Counted from the first letter of the stretch, positions 48,285 through 59,771 are shown. The stretch is 64,000 nt of DNA from Eucommia ulmoides (GCA_016647705.1 CM028328.1:3187311-3251310); one strand, 5' to 3'. The notes: a model not told the origin generated them from the sequence alone. Translations and numbers: made by a program.

Positions 48285-49065
48285 TCGACCGTCTTTGTGG
48301 TCCATTGATCAAATGTCGTGAAACAAGTTAAAGTTTTCAACGTTAGGCATTCAGTCGGTCGACTTGTGCTTAAAATTGGAATGATCGAATTTGTCCTTAA
48401 ACCGTCAGTTGACCGACCATGAAGGTCCAATCGACTGATTCATCGTCCCAGGAAAAGGTTGGGATCTTGAATCAATCGGTCAACCGACAGAAATTGGGTA
48501 ACCTTAACATCCTGTATCGATCGGTTGATCGACTATAAAGGGTCGGTCGACCGATCGATCATCCCAAAAAAAAAATTGGGATTGTGAATTAGTCGATCGA
48601 CCAACTGAAAAGGTTCGATCGATTGAAATTAGGCAATTTTCGCATCCTATATCAATCGGTTGACCGACTACAAAGGGTCGGTCGACCGATCAATCAGAAC
48701 ACAAAAATAACATCCTGAATTAGTCGGTCAATTGACCATGAAGGGTCGATTGACTGATTGATCCAAAGCTAGAATTGCCCATTTACTGAATTGGTTGACT
48801 GATTCCTAAGAAACAGTTGACCAATTCAACCAGATCCAATTTCAATCCCAATTTTGACTATAATTCAATTTGATTTTGGGAAAACTTAAACCATGAACAT
48901 TGTAGATCTCATTTTTATATTTCCACATAATTTTGAATCACCTCAATCGAAGTTCGTATGAGAACGTTATGGCCGAAATACGAAAACTTGCCAAAACTAT
49001 CCGAACCTTCTCTGAATAGATCGGTGAACCGACCCAAAAGGGTCGGTTGACCGACTTATCTAGAT
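48285..49065. repeat. Palindrome array in the leader of the decayed Copia
   Basis: Fourteen or more copies, many nearly perfect: GGTCGGTCGACCGATCGATC, ATCGGTTGACCGACTA, TCAATCGGTCAACCGACAG, GTCGGTTGACCGACTTAT. Spacing is about 30-60 bases. The motif is the same as in the SIRE-like LTRs, although the elements are unrelated and the array here is downstream of the 5' LTR. Confidence 0.88.
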
Positions 49066-49307
49066 TTGGTTCGATTCTTATGTTTCTGCGGTGAAAAAAC
49101 CTCAAAAAATCCAAAATTTAGGATTTTTCTTTCTTTAGAATCATAATATTTAGTAAAAAATCATATAAATCATGCAAAACACATAATAAACCTTAAAGTT
49201 TTCTCCCACTATTTTCATAAATAAGCAAACTTTAGTGGAGAAAACACAAACCCTACAATTCTACGAACTTGAAAAATTCAAAAACCCTAATGATTTAACA
49301 TGAAGTA

Positions 49308-49320
49308 GGCTCTAATACCA
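49308..49320 (-). other. Primer-binding site of the decayed Copia
   Basis: TGGTATTAGAGCC on the minus strand, one base from TGGTATCAGAGCC, two bases inside the 5' LTR. Confidence 0.85.
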
Positions 49321-49322
49321 CT

Positions 49323-49662
49323 TGTTGGGATTTTATTCCCTATAGATCTAAATCTATAAGATCTTAATCAACATGTTAAATTACTAAGAGTTCTCATGTA
49401 CATGTAAATTACGTACCTAGATTCATTACGATCAATTGACTTATGATGCGGAATCTTGTGACAATCGATCACGAGGAGAACACAGATCAAGCGGGTACGT
49501 GGTCTTCCTCAACCAAATTTCTGGAGTTCCTCAATGGGATTTACGATTCACTTCCAAATAGGGAGAAGTGAGCCGTAAAGAAGATTTGGCACATTGGAGA
49601 CCATAACCCTAGGATTATCTATTTATATGGTGTGATTAGGGTTCCCATAATCCCCTAATCAC
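49323..49662 (-). repeat. Truncated 5' LTR of the decayed Copia
   Basis: Matches 42656 onward for about 340 bases, ending near TCCCCTAATCAC; about 160 bases of its outer end are absent. Confidence 0.82.
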
Positions 49663-50001
49663 ACGATGGCGATGGTGAAGTCTTAACTGGATTCTTAGTA
49701 AGAGACAATGCTTTGTAGTTCTTTCTTGCTTATCTGTTCTGTTTGGAGTGTTGTTTCTTCTATTGTGTTTGGCTGTTGAGAAATTGAAGGGAAATGTTGG
49801 GAAACAGATTCTCAGCTATTTTCTATCGAATTGATCATTTCATGTTGTGTTGTGTTGCGTTTACTAACACACACTACAAATCTAACAACAATTTGCTTAG
49901 CGTCTCAACAAATTTGTTTTTAGGGATTGAAAGTGAATCTGATAATGAGAGACTACTCTATGCCTAGGATGACAGGGTATGAACTGCTAAAGAAGATCAA
50001 G
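49663..50001 (+). pseudogene. Type-A response regulator (ARR) fragment
   Basis: A clear 78-bp exon at 49924-50001 is bounded by TTTTTAG and GTGGGT. It reads GLKVNLIMRDYSMPRMTG then YELLKKIK, the receiver-domain part of plant type-A cytokinin response regulators. The phosphate-accepting Asp is retained (RDY where the family has TDY), and Gly in MPGMTG has become Arg. The splice position after KKIK is the usual one. A short piece at 49665-49697 reading DGDGEVLTGF before GTAAGAG could be the tail of the preceding exon, cut by the Copia LTR; this is tentative. I found no following exon. These proteins dampen cytokinin signalling, but this fragment cannot make one. Confidence 0.8.
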
Positions 50002-51790
50002 GTGGGTTATGGTGATATATACATTTTCTTTGTTATGTACTATAATTTCCCTTTGGGTCCATGAAATTAAACCAGTCCAAAATCCATTGTTTGCTTTATT
50101 TGTTTTCTTCATTTGAATAGCAAAGTTTCAAAACTCATACCATTCATTTCAGCCTTTTGATGTTGAGATTGATATTATTGTTTCTTCTTTAGCAGCCTTT
50201 TAGTTTGGTATTCAAATATTTCACCATATTTTTATTGATTTATTTGTCAATCTTATGTTTTAAAAGTGTTCTGTTCTTATTCATTAAAGCACCTTCTGTT
50301 ACTTGATCTCTCTTCGCCAGCCGTGGCCTTCGATCTAGGTTATCTCTCTCTCTCTTCTCTATTATGTTCAGTGTGTGTGTGAATTCTATTTCTATAATTT
50401 GATTAAATTTAGGTTTTTTTAACACCGGGCTGCTCTTTTAGTTTGATTAGTGTTTTTGGTAAATTTGATTGCATTTGCTTACAATATTCCCAATTAGAAA
50501 ATGATTTCATGAAATATGTGTGTGTGTGTGTGTGTGTGCATGTATGTGTGTGTATATAGTTTGATCATTCTTCCATTATAGCATAGTTAATCTGTATCTC
50601 GATTAAGAAAATTCATATAAAATGCAGTTTATCGGAACCGAATCAGTTGAATTTCAACTGTTTTGAAATGCGAGGAAGGCTTCACCATTAACACATCATT
50701 TGCAGAAGAAGCTATTTCCATTTTTGCCCCTTTTTTATTGGGTTGGGTGATAAGTGGAAGGGGATTTAATTTGTTGAATATATGTGTGCATGTATGTGCG
50801 TGTGTGTGTGTGTATATATATATTGTTTAATCACCATCAAATTTATTTTTTAGACCAATTACCAAATGCATAGTTTTGTTTGTTAGATTGTGAAACGCAT
50901 TGTAGATTGATTATTCTTTTCTAAATTTCCCTTTTATTGATTACTTTGCAGTGGAGTCAAAAAAAATATATATATATATATCATGGTATGGTTTTTCTTT
51001 CATTGTTTGGTTTGGTGATTCTTGAATTTGAATTACCTTTTCTCTTTATGTTTATTTGATTAAAATGAGGAACGTGTACCTATTTCTTATTCTATTTCTA
51101 ATTTGTTTATTGTTTTTAATTTATGTTTGTATTTTATTCTATTTTAGATTTTTTTATTGTTTTTATTTTAACTGCTTAAATTGATTGCATTATAGTTGAG
51201 AATGTATGGTTTTTCTATTTGGTAATTCCTGATTTTGAATCACATTTTCTACTTTGTTTTGTACAGAAAAAAAATAATTTGATTCATGAATGAATATGAC
51301 CTTAATTCGGTATATGGTTGTCTATATCAGGTTTATCAGGTACACACATACTCTTCATTTTGATTTTGAAAATTTTATTTTTGTTTGATTCCGAACATGA
51401 TTTCATCTCTGCCAATTGATTATCGCTGAATTAGTTACTCTTATTTGTTTTGTACTTGATAGAAATTTTACATTTTAGACATTTATACTTATAGAAATTT
51501 TGAGTTTATGATTCTGTGCACTGCTTATGTGTGTTGTTTCCAGGTTCCCTTGATGAAAATGATGAAAAAGAAAATGAAGAATGAAGTTGATGATGTGGGT
51601 AATGATATTTTATTTGTGATTGGATGACCATTTTTAGACATTTGCACATGATAGAAAATTCAAGTTTATGAATATTGTACTGAAAAAACAATGTTGTGTT
51701 TTTCATATTGATGTAAAATTCTTATGTCATTAATATTTTAGTTAATTTAGAAATATGAAATTCATGTTTAGCTAAAAAAAAATTGTATTT
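50002..51790 (+). other. AT-rich non-coding stretch after the ARR exon
   Basis: Contains several T-rich, intron-like stretches and an exon-like 55-base piece after TGTTTCCAG at 51542, but no protein I recognise. TG microsatellites lie at 50517-50539 and 50798-50822. Confidence 0.5.
50517..50539. repeat. (TG)n microsatellite
   Basis: About eleven TG units followed by imperfect ATGTATGTGTG; a similar tract follows at 50798-50822. Confidence 0.95.
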
Positions 51791-51799
51791 TTTTTTTAT

Positions 51800-52170
51800 A
51801 TATAATGGTGCTGTAATTTTTAATTTTTTTTTTGTATTTTTTTTTTTAATATGGATATGAGAAACTATCACATTTTTTAAATGTAATAAAAAAGGGTAAA
51901 CATCTCAATTTGATTCAAAATTGAGATAAATAACATCTAAATAATCACGATTTTTCAATTTTATCACATAAATATGATCTTTTTAATCACATTTGAAAAA
52001 TGAGATATTAGATGGACTAACCATCTCGTTTGTTAACTGTGATAAAAAAAATATATCATCTCGGTTTTTAATTGTGATAAAAAATCTACTTTTAATTACA
52101 CTGCATACTATCACGGTCAGTTTTGGAGCCAAAAACCATGATAAAAAGTATTTTTTTTTTTCTTGTAGTG
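51800..52170 (-). mobile_element. Terminal part of a CACTA-type element (right end)
   Basis: Ends TTTTCTTGTAGTG at 52170, the reverse of the CACTACAAGAAAA terminus of CACTA (En/Spm) transposons. The preceding 300 bases are full of short sub-terminal words on both strands (GTGATAAAA, ATCACGG, CATCTCG, GAGATA). The element extends to the left, but no matching left end was recognised. Confidence 0.72.
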
Positions 52171-54009
52171 TGTATAACTTGTGCCAAAGGTGTAAAACAA
52201 AAAATAAAAAAATAAATCTTTAAATTTTTTGGTCATAATATCTTCTGTTTATACAACATTTTCCATACCTAATTTATTTGAACATCAATAATAACAATAA
52301 TTGAACATAAATAATAACTAATAAAGGAGACCAAACTCGATTTCGCACATTATTTATTCCCAATAATTAAGAAAAAGAAAGACTATACCCTTTACAAATA
52401 CACACTATTTATATACCTGCGAAGTGCTTCCAATAAATTTTATTTTCTAGTTCTACTACACCCTAAAAAAGTTAAAAGTACAGAACAAATAAATTTAGAT
52501 TTGAAAAACTACACAAAAAGAAAAAGACAATAGTCAACAACCTCAAAACAACATAATGAACTTATAGAATATAAATTTTAACATTAAAATTAGAAATTAA
52601 CACTCATATGTGGTAGTGCATTAATGCATAAAATATATAACTAACACCAAAATCAAAACTAAACCTGCATAAAAAAATAAAAAAGACTAAATTGAATCAA
52701 ATTAGAATTGTTAGTAAAATATCACAATATGAAGATCTAGAGTAACACAATAGTCAACTAGTTTCTCCTAATTGAATTAAAAAAAAAAAAAAAAAAAAGA
52801 GAAATTCACAATTTTTTTACATATCATCATATTTAGTGATGATATTAAATGATGTCGGCCACATGACCACCACCCCTACAAGGATTATCCAAAACATAGC
52901 CTAACATAAAAAAACAGACAATTACCTTCTAAATTTATCCAGCTCGAAACTCATCGGTGGTAAGAAGATTATTCAAAATGATCTTTCGAATGGAAAAAGA
53001 AAATAAAAAAATAAAGCAAAAACAAATAAAAACAAAAAAGAAATTCTAGAATTGAAAATAAAGACAAAAATTAGAATGTTAACAAGAGTTTAGAACATAG
53101 ATTAGTACCTTTTTTGGTGGTTAACTTGTCGATGTATTATCAAACAATTAGTTTTTGAAGATCGTTGTTTGTTGGCTAGGTTTTGCGTTGGAGGCATTTT
53201 CATGTTATGATGTTTTAGCAACTATTGCTTTTGATTGTTTTTGGGTCTCAATATGTCAACGTTTATATTGTTCCACTTTCCCATACACATACTTTACGAA
53301 ACGCCCTGAGAGAAAGTTAAGTGCACAGAAAGGGGGTGAAATTATAATTAAACTAAGCGTAGGACTAAAAAATTACATGAAGTGATATCTTGTGTAGCTA
53401 GAGATGCTTCAGTGCACCAAAATTTTGAACACGAAATATATGGTAATACTATTATTATTATTATTATTATTAATGATTAGATTGTATACTCTATAAATGA
53501 ATTTCTAGAAAACACAGTACGTTCTATAAAAAAGAAATTAATACACATCTTTCTAGTGTTGTTAAGTAAGAAATTGAATGATAAAGAGTCAACGTTTTGA
53601 GTTATCAAGCCTAAAACACTTATTTCTACTAAAAAGACTTGCTTGGATACCGATATTTCATGTTTTAACAATTATTTTATAAAATTATTTTATTTCTTCT
53701 CTCTGTACTTTATGTTTTATCTACACAGTCTCTCTGCCACGCATTCAGTCAACAAAACCTCAGTATTATTTCTCTTTTTCAAATCATATTTAATTTTCTA
53801 TTCTCTAACACATTATTAATAAATATCTTCTTTTTCTTAACTTCGTCAAAACTAAACCGAACATCCTCAAGTTGTCCAAAGTTTTCAAATTTTTTTTTTT
53901 GGAAGTCTAAACCAATCTCAAGCAAATTAAATCTGAATCGGGGGCTGAAACCTAAAAAAAAAAAAAAAAAAAAGGCCAAAATAAATCACTTTTAGCTTAA
54001 GCAATCAAC
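52171..54009. other. AT-rich host DNA without a recognisable gene
   Basis: It holds an A-run at 52781-52798 and an (ATT)n tract at 53449-53472. Short ORFs up to 76 residues show no domain. It is the 3' side of the PEX6 remnant. Confidence 0.5.
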
Positions 54010-54715
54010 AATAAAAGCTCATCCCCTGTGCTACTACCTTGCACTTGGCTGAAGTATCAGCAGACAAAGCATACGTGTTTGCTTTGATAAAATTTGGGGG
54101 ACATTAATATCTTGGCAATTGAGTTGAGTGAAACATCTTCATGCGATTTAAACTTCCAGGTTAGTGGTTTAAGGACCTTGTAAATTTTTTGGAGATATAT
54201 TAATAAATTAAAAATTTATTAAAAATATGATCCTATCAGAATATAAAAATTCATTAAAAAAAATAAAAACTCAATTTTTTGATAAATTTGCATTCAAGAC
54301 AAGAAAGATTCTCAGGAATCCTATATTCGATTAGATAATAGATATATGTTAATCAAAACTTAAGTGAAGAATAAAACTACCTCTCTCTCCCGGTATAATG
54401 TATCAGAATTAACTCCAACGTAAAGTAGTTTATCAAATCGACCAATCCTTAAAAGTGCAGGGTCAATGAGATCCGTTCTGTTGCTAGCTCCGATTATGAA
54501 TAAATCTTGTTTTTACCAAAAAAGGAATAATGATTAAATAGTAGAAGTTAACTATTTAAAAATAATAGAACTAACTGACATGTGTAGAGTCATTCAGGCT
54601 TAGCCTTCGCAATACACATGATACCAGTACTTTGCTTACTTGGATTTGAGATGCAATCCCATGGACTTGCAAAGTAATTATCATCTTTTCCACTACCCCA
54701 TCTAGAACCCAAAAA
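54010..54715 (-). pseudogene. PEX6: PEX6-type AAA ATPase, three decayed exons
   Basis: Minus-strand remnants of the second AAA domain of the peroxisomal PEX6 ATPase (recycles the PEX5 import receptor). In order: 54575-54715 reads VLDGVVEKM and later LNDST; 54381-54508 reads [20 protein letters not shown] then [20 protein letters not shown]; 54010-54165 reads KFKSHEDVSLNSIAK and, after a frameshift, PPNF and NTYALSADTSAKCKVV before a stop. The second exon is bounded by a GTAGTT donor. The GASNR block matches the family's second region of homology, with Thr for Pro after GASNR. The Walker exons are absent, and a Mutator-like element begins at 54731. PEX6 fits better than other AAA proteins because of the LLYVGVNSD stretch. 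Confidence 0.8.
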
Positions 54716-54730
54716 AAAAGGAGAAAAGAC

Positions 54731-56073
54731 ATTTTTGGTCCCTGAAAGATGGTAAAAGTATCTAATTGGCCCCTCAAATTTAAAACTCGACACATTTGAT
54801 CTCAACATTTCAAAATCGTTCCAAATTGGCCCCTAAAGCAGATTCTGTTAAGTCAACTGACGGTCAACGTTTCATTAAGGATATTTTAGTCTTTTTATTC
54901 AAAGGGGTTAATTTGAGAAGTCATCTAAACTTCTAGGGGTCAAAATGTTTTATTTTATTTGGTACCCTTGGCCAAACGCCGAACACCCTCCACCGCCGAA
55001 CACCCTCCATCGCCGAACACCACCGCCGATTCTACCATGAAACCAAACAACACAACACCACCACCAAATGACCACCACACGAACCAACACCGCCGCCTCC
55101 GCCAAAGAAACAAAAACAGAAACATGGGAAACAGAAACTGAAACTGAAATTGAAATATGGGAAACAGAAGCAAAAACAGAAACATGGGAGCCGCCGCAAG
55201 CTTAAACGACGCCTTAACCTTCTTCGACTTTCCGTCGGTTGCTGCCCGATCAACCGCAGCATCTGGTTCGACTTTTCGAAATCGAACCTGAGGTTTCGAA
55301 ACCCTTTTTTCGAACGAAAACGAAATTGAAATCGAAATATTGATTTCGAAAACTTTCGATTTTGATTTCGTTTTCGAAATCGAACCTACGGTTAGATTTC
55401 GATTTCAAAAACGAAATCAAAATCAATCGAAAACCTTTCGATTTCGAAATCGAAAGCCTAGTTTCCATTTCGATGCTAAGCAGACAACGAAGATGATGAC
55501 AGTTGAAGCGATAGAAGATGGAAAAGAAGTGGATGACGGCGATGGCGACGGAGACGGAGAAGAAGCAGACGAAGGCAATGGAGGATGTAGAAGAAGCAGA
55601 CGACGGCGATGTAGGATGGAGAAGAAGCAGACAACGATGGAGGATGGCAAAGAAGAAGCAGGCGACGATGGTAGAGGCAGTTGTGTGGTTGCGTGGTGGT
55701 GCTCGGTGGTGCAGAGAAACAGCGGGTATGAAAGAGCCTACAAGACAATAAAAAAAAAAAAAAAAATAGAAAAAAAAAAGAAGAAAATGGTTTGGGAAAA
55801 AATATTTTGACCCCCTTAGTTTAACAATATATGCAAATAGACCCCACTAAATTAATAAGAATGAAATGACGCATGTACCCTTGGTCAAACGTCATGTGCT
55901 TGTCACGTGACTTTTTCCATCCAATTCTCCCAAATTTTACTAACAGAACCCGACTCAAACCCAATCCAAGGGCCAATTTGGAACGATTTTGAAATTTTGA
56001 GATCAAATGTGTCGAGTTTCAAATCTTAGGGGCCAATTGGACACTTTCGTCATCTTTTAGGGACCAAAAAAGT
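54731..56073. mobile_element. Mutator-like non-autonomous element with ~110-bp TIRs
   Basis: The left end TTTTTGGTCCCTGAAAGATG and the inverted right end TTTTTTGGTCCCTAAAAGATG continue as inverted repeats for about 110 bases, sharing AATTGGCCCCT, AAACTCGACACATTTGATC and TTTCAAAATCGTTCCAAATT. The interior is rich in simple repeats: AAACAGAAACATGGGA units at 55110-55190, TTTCGATTTCGAAATC words at 55260-55460 and GAAGAAGCAGAC units at 55555-55670. No transposase is seen. ORFs of 76-156 residues here come from low-complexity sequence. Confidence 0.88.
55260..55465. repeat. Self-complementary TTTCGAAATCGAAA repeats
   Basis: A run of short, mutually complementary words (TTTCGAAATCGAA, GATTTCGATTTC) inside the Mutator-like element, able to form many small hairpins. 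Confidence 0.75.
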
Positions 56074-56624
56074 TTTTTTCCCAAAAAAAAAAAAAAGGAA
56101 AGGAAAGAGGACAAAATCATCATGAATGAGAGAAGTGAAACACGTTTTTTTTTTCAAAACCAGTACATCAGTAGTATAAAAAATCACCTGAAGATAGGCC
56201 AAGAAACACCACTAACACAGTAGTTCCACCAAATGCAAAATCATCTGCACTCCCCTATCAAGTGAAAATAAGGTTCAGTTTTTTTTAAAAGTCGTAGTAT
56301 TTAGATATAAATACACATAAGAGTAAATTTGCTTCCATAAAGCATGGATTTCAGTTGACAAAAGAAATAGAAATTAAACATTCTCTGACCTAGAAAAAAA
56401 TATTTGCTCTAAATGAAGAGCATAAATTCATCAAACTACTTTATCACCAAAATCAGTTTCGAGAAATTCTCATACCAGCCAAATCTTGAAATTAGTTTCT
56501 AAACACAAATTATTCAAAAGAAAATTAACAACTGATATCAAAATTCTTGTATGCTCAAAATTGACCTGCTTGCGAAGAGAGCAGAGGGAGATTGTATGCT
56601 CAAAATTCTTGAGACACCAACTAC
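56074..56624. other. Host DNA between two transposons
   Basis: No confident gene. A 70-base piece at about 56185-56255 on the minus strand lies in an exon-like context (before GTGATT) but reads as nothing I know. TTTTGAGCATACAA (minus strand) occurs twice near 56540-56610. Confidence 0.4.
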
Positions 56625-57065
56625 GGCTACAAGAAAAAAAAAATGTTTTTTTGTCACAATTGAAAATAGTGATAAAATGATTTTCATCACAGTTTTTTTC
56701 ATCCCAAACTTAACTGTGATAAATAGAGGTGTGATTCAAAGTAGGACACTCATTATCACGTTTATAAATCGTGATAGATGAGTCAAAAAAACTGTGATAG
56801 TAATCAAAATGCGAGATGAATTACTTATCTATAATCTAGCTTATTTATCAAATATTGAGATAGTTAATCCATCTAATATCTCAATTTTTAAATGTGATTA
56901 AAAGGGTCATTTATTTGTGATCAAAAAAAATTAAAACTGTAATTACTTTAACAATATTTATCTTAATTTTGTATTAGACTGAGATGTTTGCTCTCTTATC
57001 TATCACAATGAAAAATCGTGCTATTTGATAATTAAAAAAAAAAATCACATTTAAAAACTAAGGGT
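56625..57065 (+). mobile_element. Terminal part of a second CACTA-type element (left end)
   Basis: Starts GGCTACAAGAAAAAAAAAA (canonical CACTACAAGAAAA with the first bases changed). The following 400 bases align, inverted, with 51800-52170, sharing CCATCTAATATCTCA and AAATGTGATTAAAA. It continues rightwards without a recognised right end. Confidence 0.68.
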
Positions 57066-58755
57066 GTGACCCTCTGTTTTAATAGAGGGCATCCCGCCCT
57101 CTGTTAAAAATGAAGGTATTGGTCAGTGCTTCCATGGTGTTCCTTTTATGGGAGGGAGGGAGGAAGAGAGAGAGAGAGAGAGGTGAAGAAGGGTTGAGCG
57201 GTGAAAAAGGAAGGAAAAAAAAAGAGTAAAAAAAATAATAGTAAAAAGACCATTTTACCACTCAAAAAATGACATTTATGTTAGATTTAATAAAAAATGT
57301 AGCGAAAGGACTATTTACAACTTAATGCATACTTAGAGGGTTAAACCTAAAATGAAAAAACGTATTAGATTACATGGAAACGTGTCAATAGTTAGAGGAT
57401 TTTATTTATTTATTTATTTATTTATTTATTTTGTATAAGATCGATATCTATTAGAAGACACATGGAATAAATTTTAACCATTTAATTCAAGAAATATGAG
57501 ATTGTAATGTTACAGTGGATCTCAATTATTTTATAAAGCTCATATTCTTACAATCGAAAATATATAATTAATTATTTGAAGTAAATAATTAATTAAATCT
57601 AAAATTTAATTTACATAAAATTATATTAAGATGTGCTTTTAAACACAAGCAGTTACTACTATAATTTTATCACATCCATAATTTTTATTTTTTTATTTTT
57701 TTTTACATATGCTAAAGTAGGAATATGAACTCTAGACCTTCTACAATGGAAGTAAGCTAGATATTCACTAAGTTACAAGTCATGGAATTCACATCTATAT
57801 ATCTAATATAATGTAGTAGGAGGCATGAATTCTTATTTTCAGGAGTTTTGAGACTTTCATGTCTAATTCTCATTACATCGCATTTAAATGTGACGCTTAC
57901 TACCTACTTTCAAATTGGTATGAAAATTACCAAATGAATTCGTCCCTATTAATGAATCCTTACCTTAAAAGCCCCTAAAAGTGAGAAACAAAATATAATT
58001 ATAAACTACCAATGAAACTAAAAATGAAACCTATAATTTTTCTCAATTGTAATTGTTGTTTAATGATTTTTTTACATCACAATAATCTATAAATCATGAT
58101 CTTCAAAATAAGATTTTTTTATTTTTTTTTATTAGAGTTTTGGATTAAAATGTATGTGAATGTTATATATATACCATTACAATCTGTGTTTCCCAGTGAA
58201 TGTTAAATATAATATCCAATGCAATAAAAATAGTACAAATTATATGAACGTGTTGAATGTATCATCTTATTGATAAAGGTAATTTGGATATTGAATATAA
58301 TACGCAACTATGGTTTGATAATGTACAAGACCGCGTTAAATGTAACACGAATATGAAAATTGAAAACTCTGAAATACTATGTTGGATGTAACATGAATGT
58401 AAGAATTAAAAAAAATAGTGAATATGATATTATTTTGAAGATCTTGTTAAGATGAATTTGAATATATATAATTACATCGTGAAAAAAAAATTGTAAAACA
58501 ATAGTCATTTTGATTTTAATAAAATAAAACTGTTTCATTAGGAAATAACGATTTCAAAAAGGCAATCTTCAATCCTGCGAATCTCACAAGGACAAATTAG
58601 CCTTGCAAATTAAGGTTTTTTTTTTTTTTTTTTTAAATTGGGATTAGATGGTTCAGAAATCTATAGAGCGGGATTATTTGGTTCAATTTTAAGCAGTTGG
58701 AATCAATTGGTAATAACACAATTAATTTTGGTCCACTTGGTAATTTTTCCTATTT
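57066..58755. other. Non-coding AT-rich interval
   Basis: Contains (AG)n at 57167-57182, (TTTA)n at 57402-57431 and, at 57430-57890, sequence homologous to the terpene synthase intron at 13560-13870. No exon of a second terpene synthase was found beside it. From 58140 to 58490 are diverged repeats with GTTAAATGTAACACGAATATG-type words. Confidence 0.55.
57402..57431. repeat. (TTTA)n microsatellite
   Basis: Six to seven units of TTTA. Confidence 0.9.
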
Positions 58756-58759
58756 TAAT

Positions 58760-59250
58760 TTAGAAAAAAAATTATATTTTTGGTCCCTAAAGAATATGGT
58801 AGATGTTTATGCAGATACTTTGTCAAATTGCACATTTGACCCCAGAAGTTCTATAATTACTTTAATCCCGCAAAATTAAAAATATTATTAATAATTTTGA
58901 ACGAAAAATGAGTTGTTCTCAACATTTGGAGTGATATTTTCATTATTTTATCTTTCTAATAAACCTAATACATTTTTTCTTAATAATCCTTTAAGTTTTT
59001 TCCTCTCATTCTTCAAAAGAATCGTTGTTAAAAAACGATTGTGGAAAAAAGTTTTACATTGGAGTGATGAAATGACAAAATTGTTTATATTAATTAGAAG
59101 GCCATTGTGCTGAGCACATTCCATTTTTCTTCCAAAATCATGAACTTGCAAATGAAATAAATGTATAACTCGAGGGATCAAATGTATAATTTGTCAAATC
59201 TCAGGATTCACTCACCCCTATATTTAAGGGAGCAAAAATATAATTTTTCC
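58760..59250. mobile_element. MITE, copy 2 of the family at 13878-14368
   Basis: Terminal inverted repeats: AAAAATTATATTTTTGGTCCC at the left against GCAAAAATATAATTTTTCC at the right. The interior is shared with copy 1 (ATGAGTTGTTCTCAACA; TGACAAAATTGTTTATATTA; GCACATTCCATTTTTCT). Both ends are preserved, so this copy defines the family at about 490 bp. The frame at 58913-59113 is a chance ORF. Confidence 0.82.
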
Positions 59251-59540
59251 TTGAAATTAATTCGTTGATTCATGTGGTCATACGATAAGTAAAATATCGT
59301 AGCATATCCAAAGTGGATCATATTTTAATTTAATTAATTGTAAATGACTCAAAATTAAATTTTGTTTTTTTCATGCTAGTAATTAGACAATAATTATCGT
59401 AACATACCTAAACTTCAACTATTTACACTACGTGATATTTTGTACTTAAATCCAAACATATATTGGAGATGATAGATACGGTAAAAAACACTTCTTGTCC
59501 CTACAATCTTATCATATAAGTAGAAAAAAAAAAAAAAAAG

Positions 59541-59771
59541 TTAATTAAACTTTATCCCTCTGTGGTTTGACCGATTTATACTTACCCCTTGTGGTTTGAC
59601 AATTTTCACTTACCCCTTCCCTATGGTTAGATTTTTAAACCACTTACCCCCTTGATATAGGGGGTAAGTGCAATAAATATCTGATCACAGGAGGGTAAGT
59701 GGTGATTTTCAAACTATAGGGGATAAAGTGCAAATTGGTTAAACCACAGGGGGTAAAGTGCTATTAACCCT
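59541..59771. mobile_element. Palindromic MITE A
   Basis: 231-bp fold-back. The left half has CTGTGGTTTGACC, CACTTACCCC and ACCACTTACCCCC; the right half has the complements in reverse order, with the centre near 59655. It ends TTAACCCTAA. Confidence 0.88.

Larger units (their letters stand above)
42656..49662 (-). mobile_element. Decayed Copia retrotransposon with truncated 5' LTR
   Basis: The left (3') LTR at 42656-43160 begins TGTTGGAATTTTATTCC; the right (5') LTR at 49323-49662 matches its first ~340 bases and then stops. Primer-binding site, polypurine tract and all pol domains are found on the minus strand, broken by many frameshifts. The LTRs differ at many places, so the element is old. 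No target duplication can be seen because the right end is lost at the junction with response-regulator sequence. Confidence 0.9.

Noticed and set aside
49870..49885. Possible left CACTA terminus (CACTACAA)
   Set aside because: Only eight bases match, no A-rich continuation follows, and the flanking 3 bp do not match those at 52171.
55340..55810. 156-residue Asp/Glu/Lys-rich open frame
   Set aside because: Low-complexity sequence in the interior of a Mutator-like element; overlapping frames on both strands are equally open.
56545..56605. Possible further PEX6 exon piece (LFASRS-like reading on the minus strand)
   Set aside because: The match is short, needs a deletion, and the same words are repeated locally.
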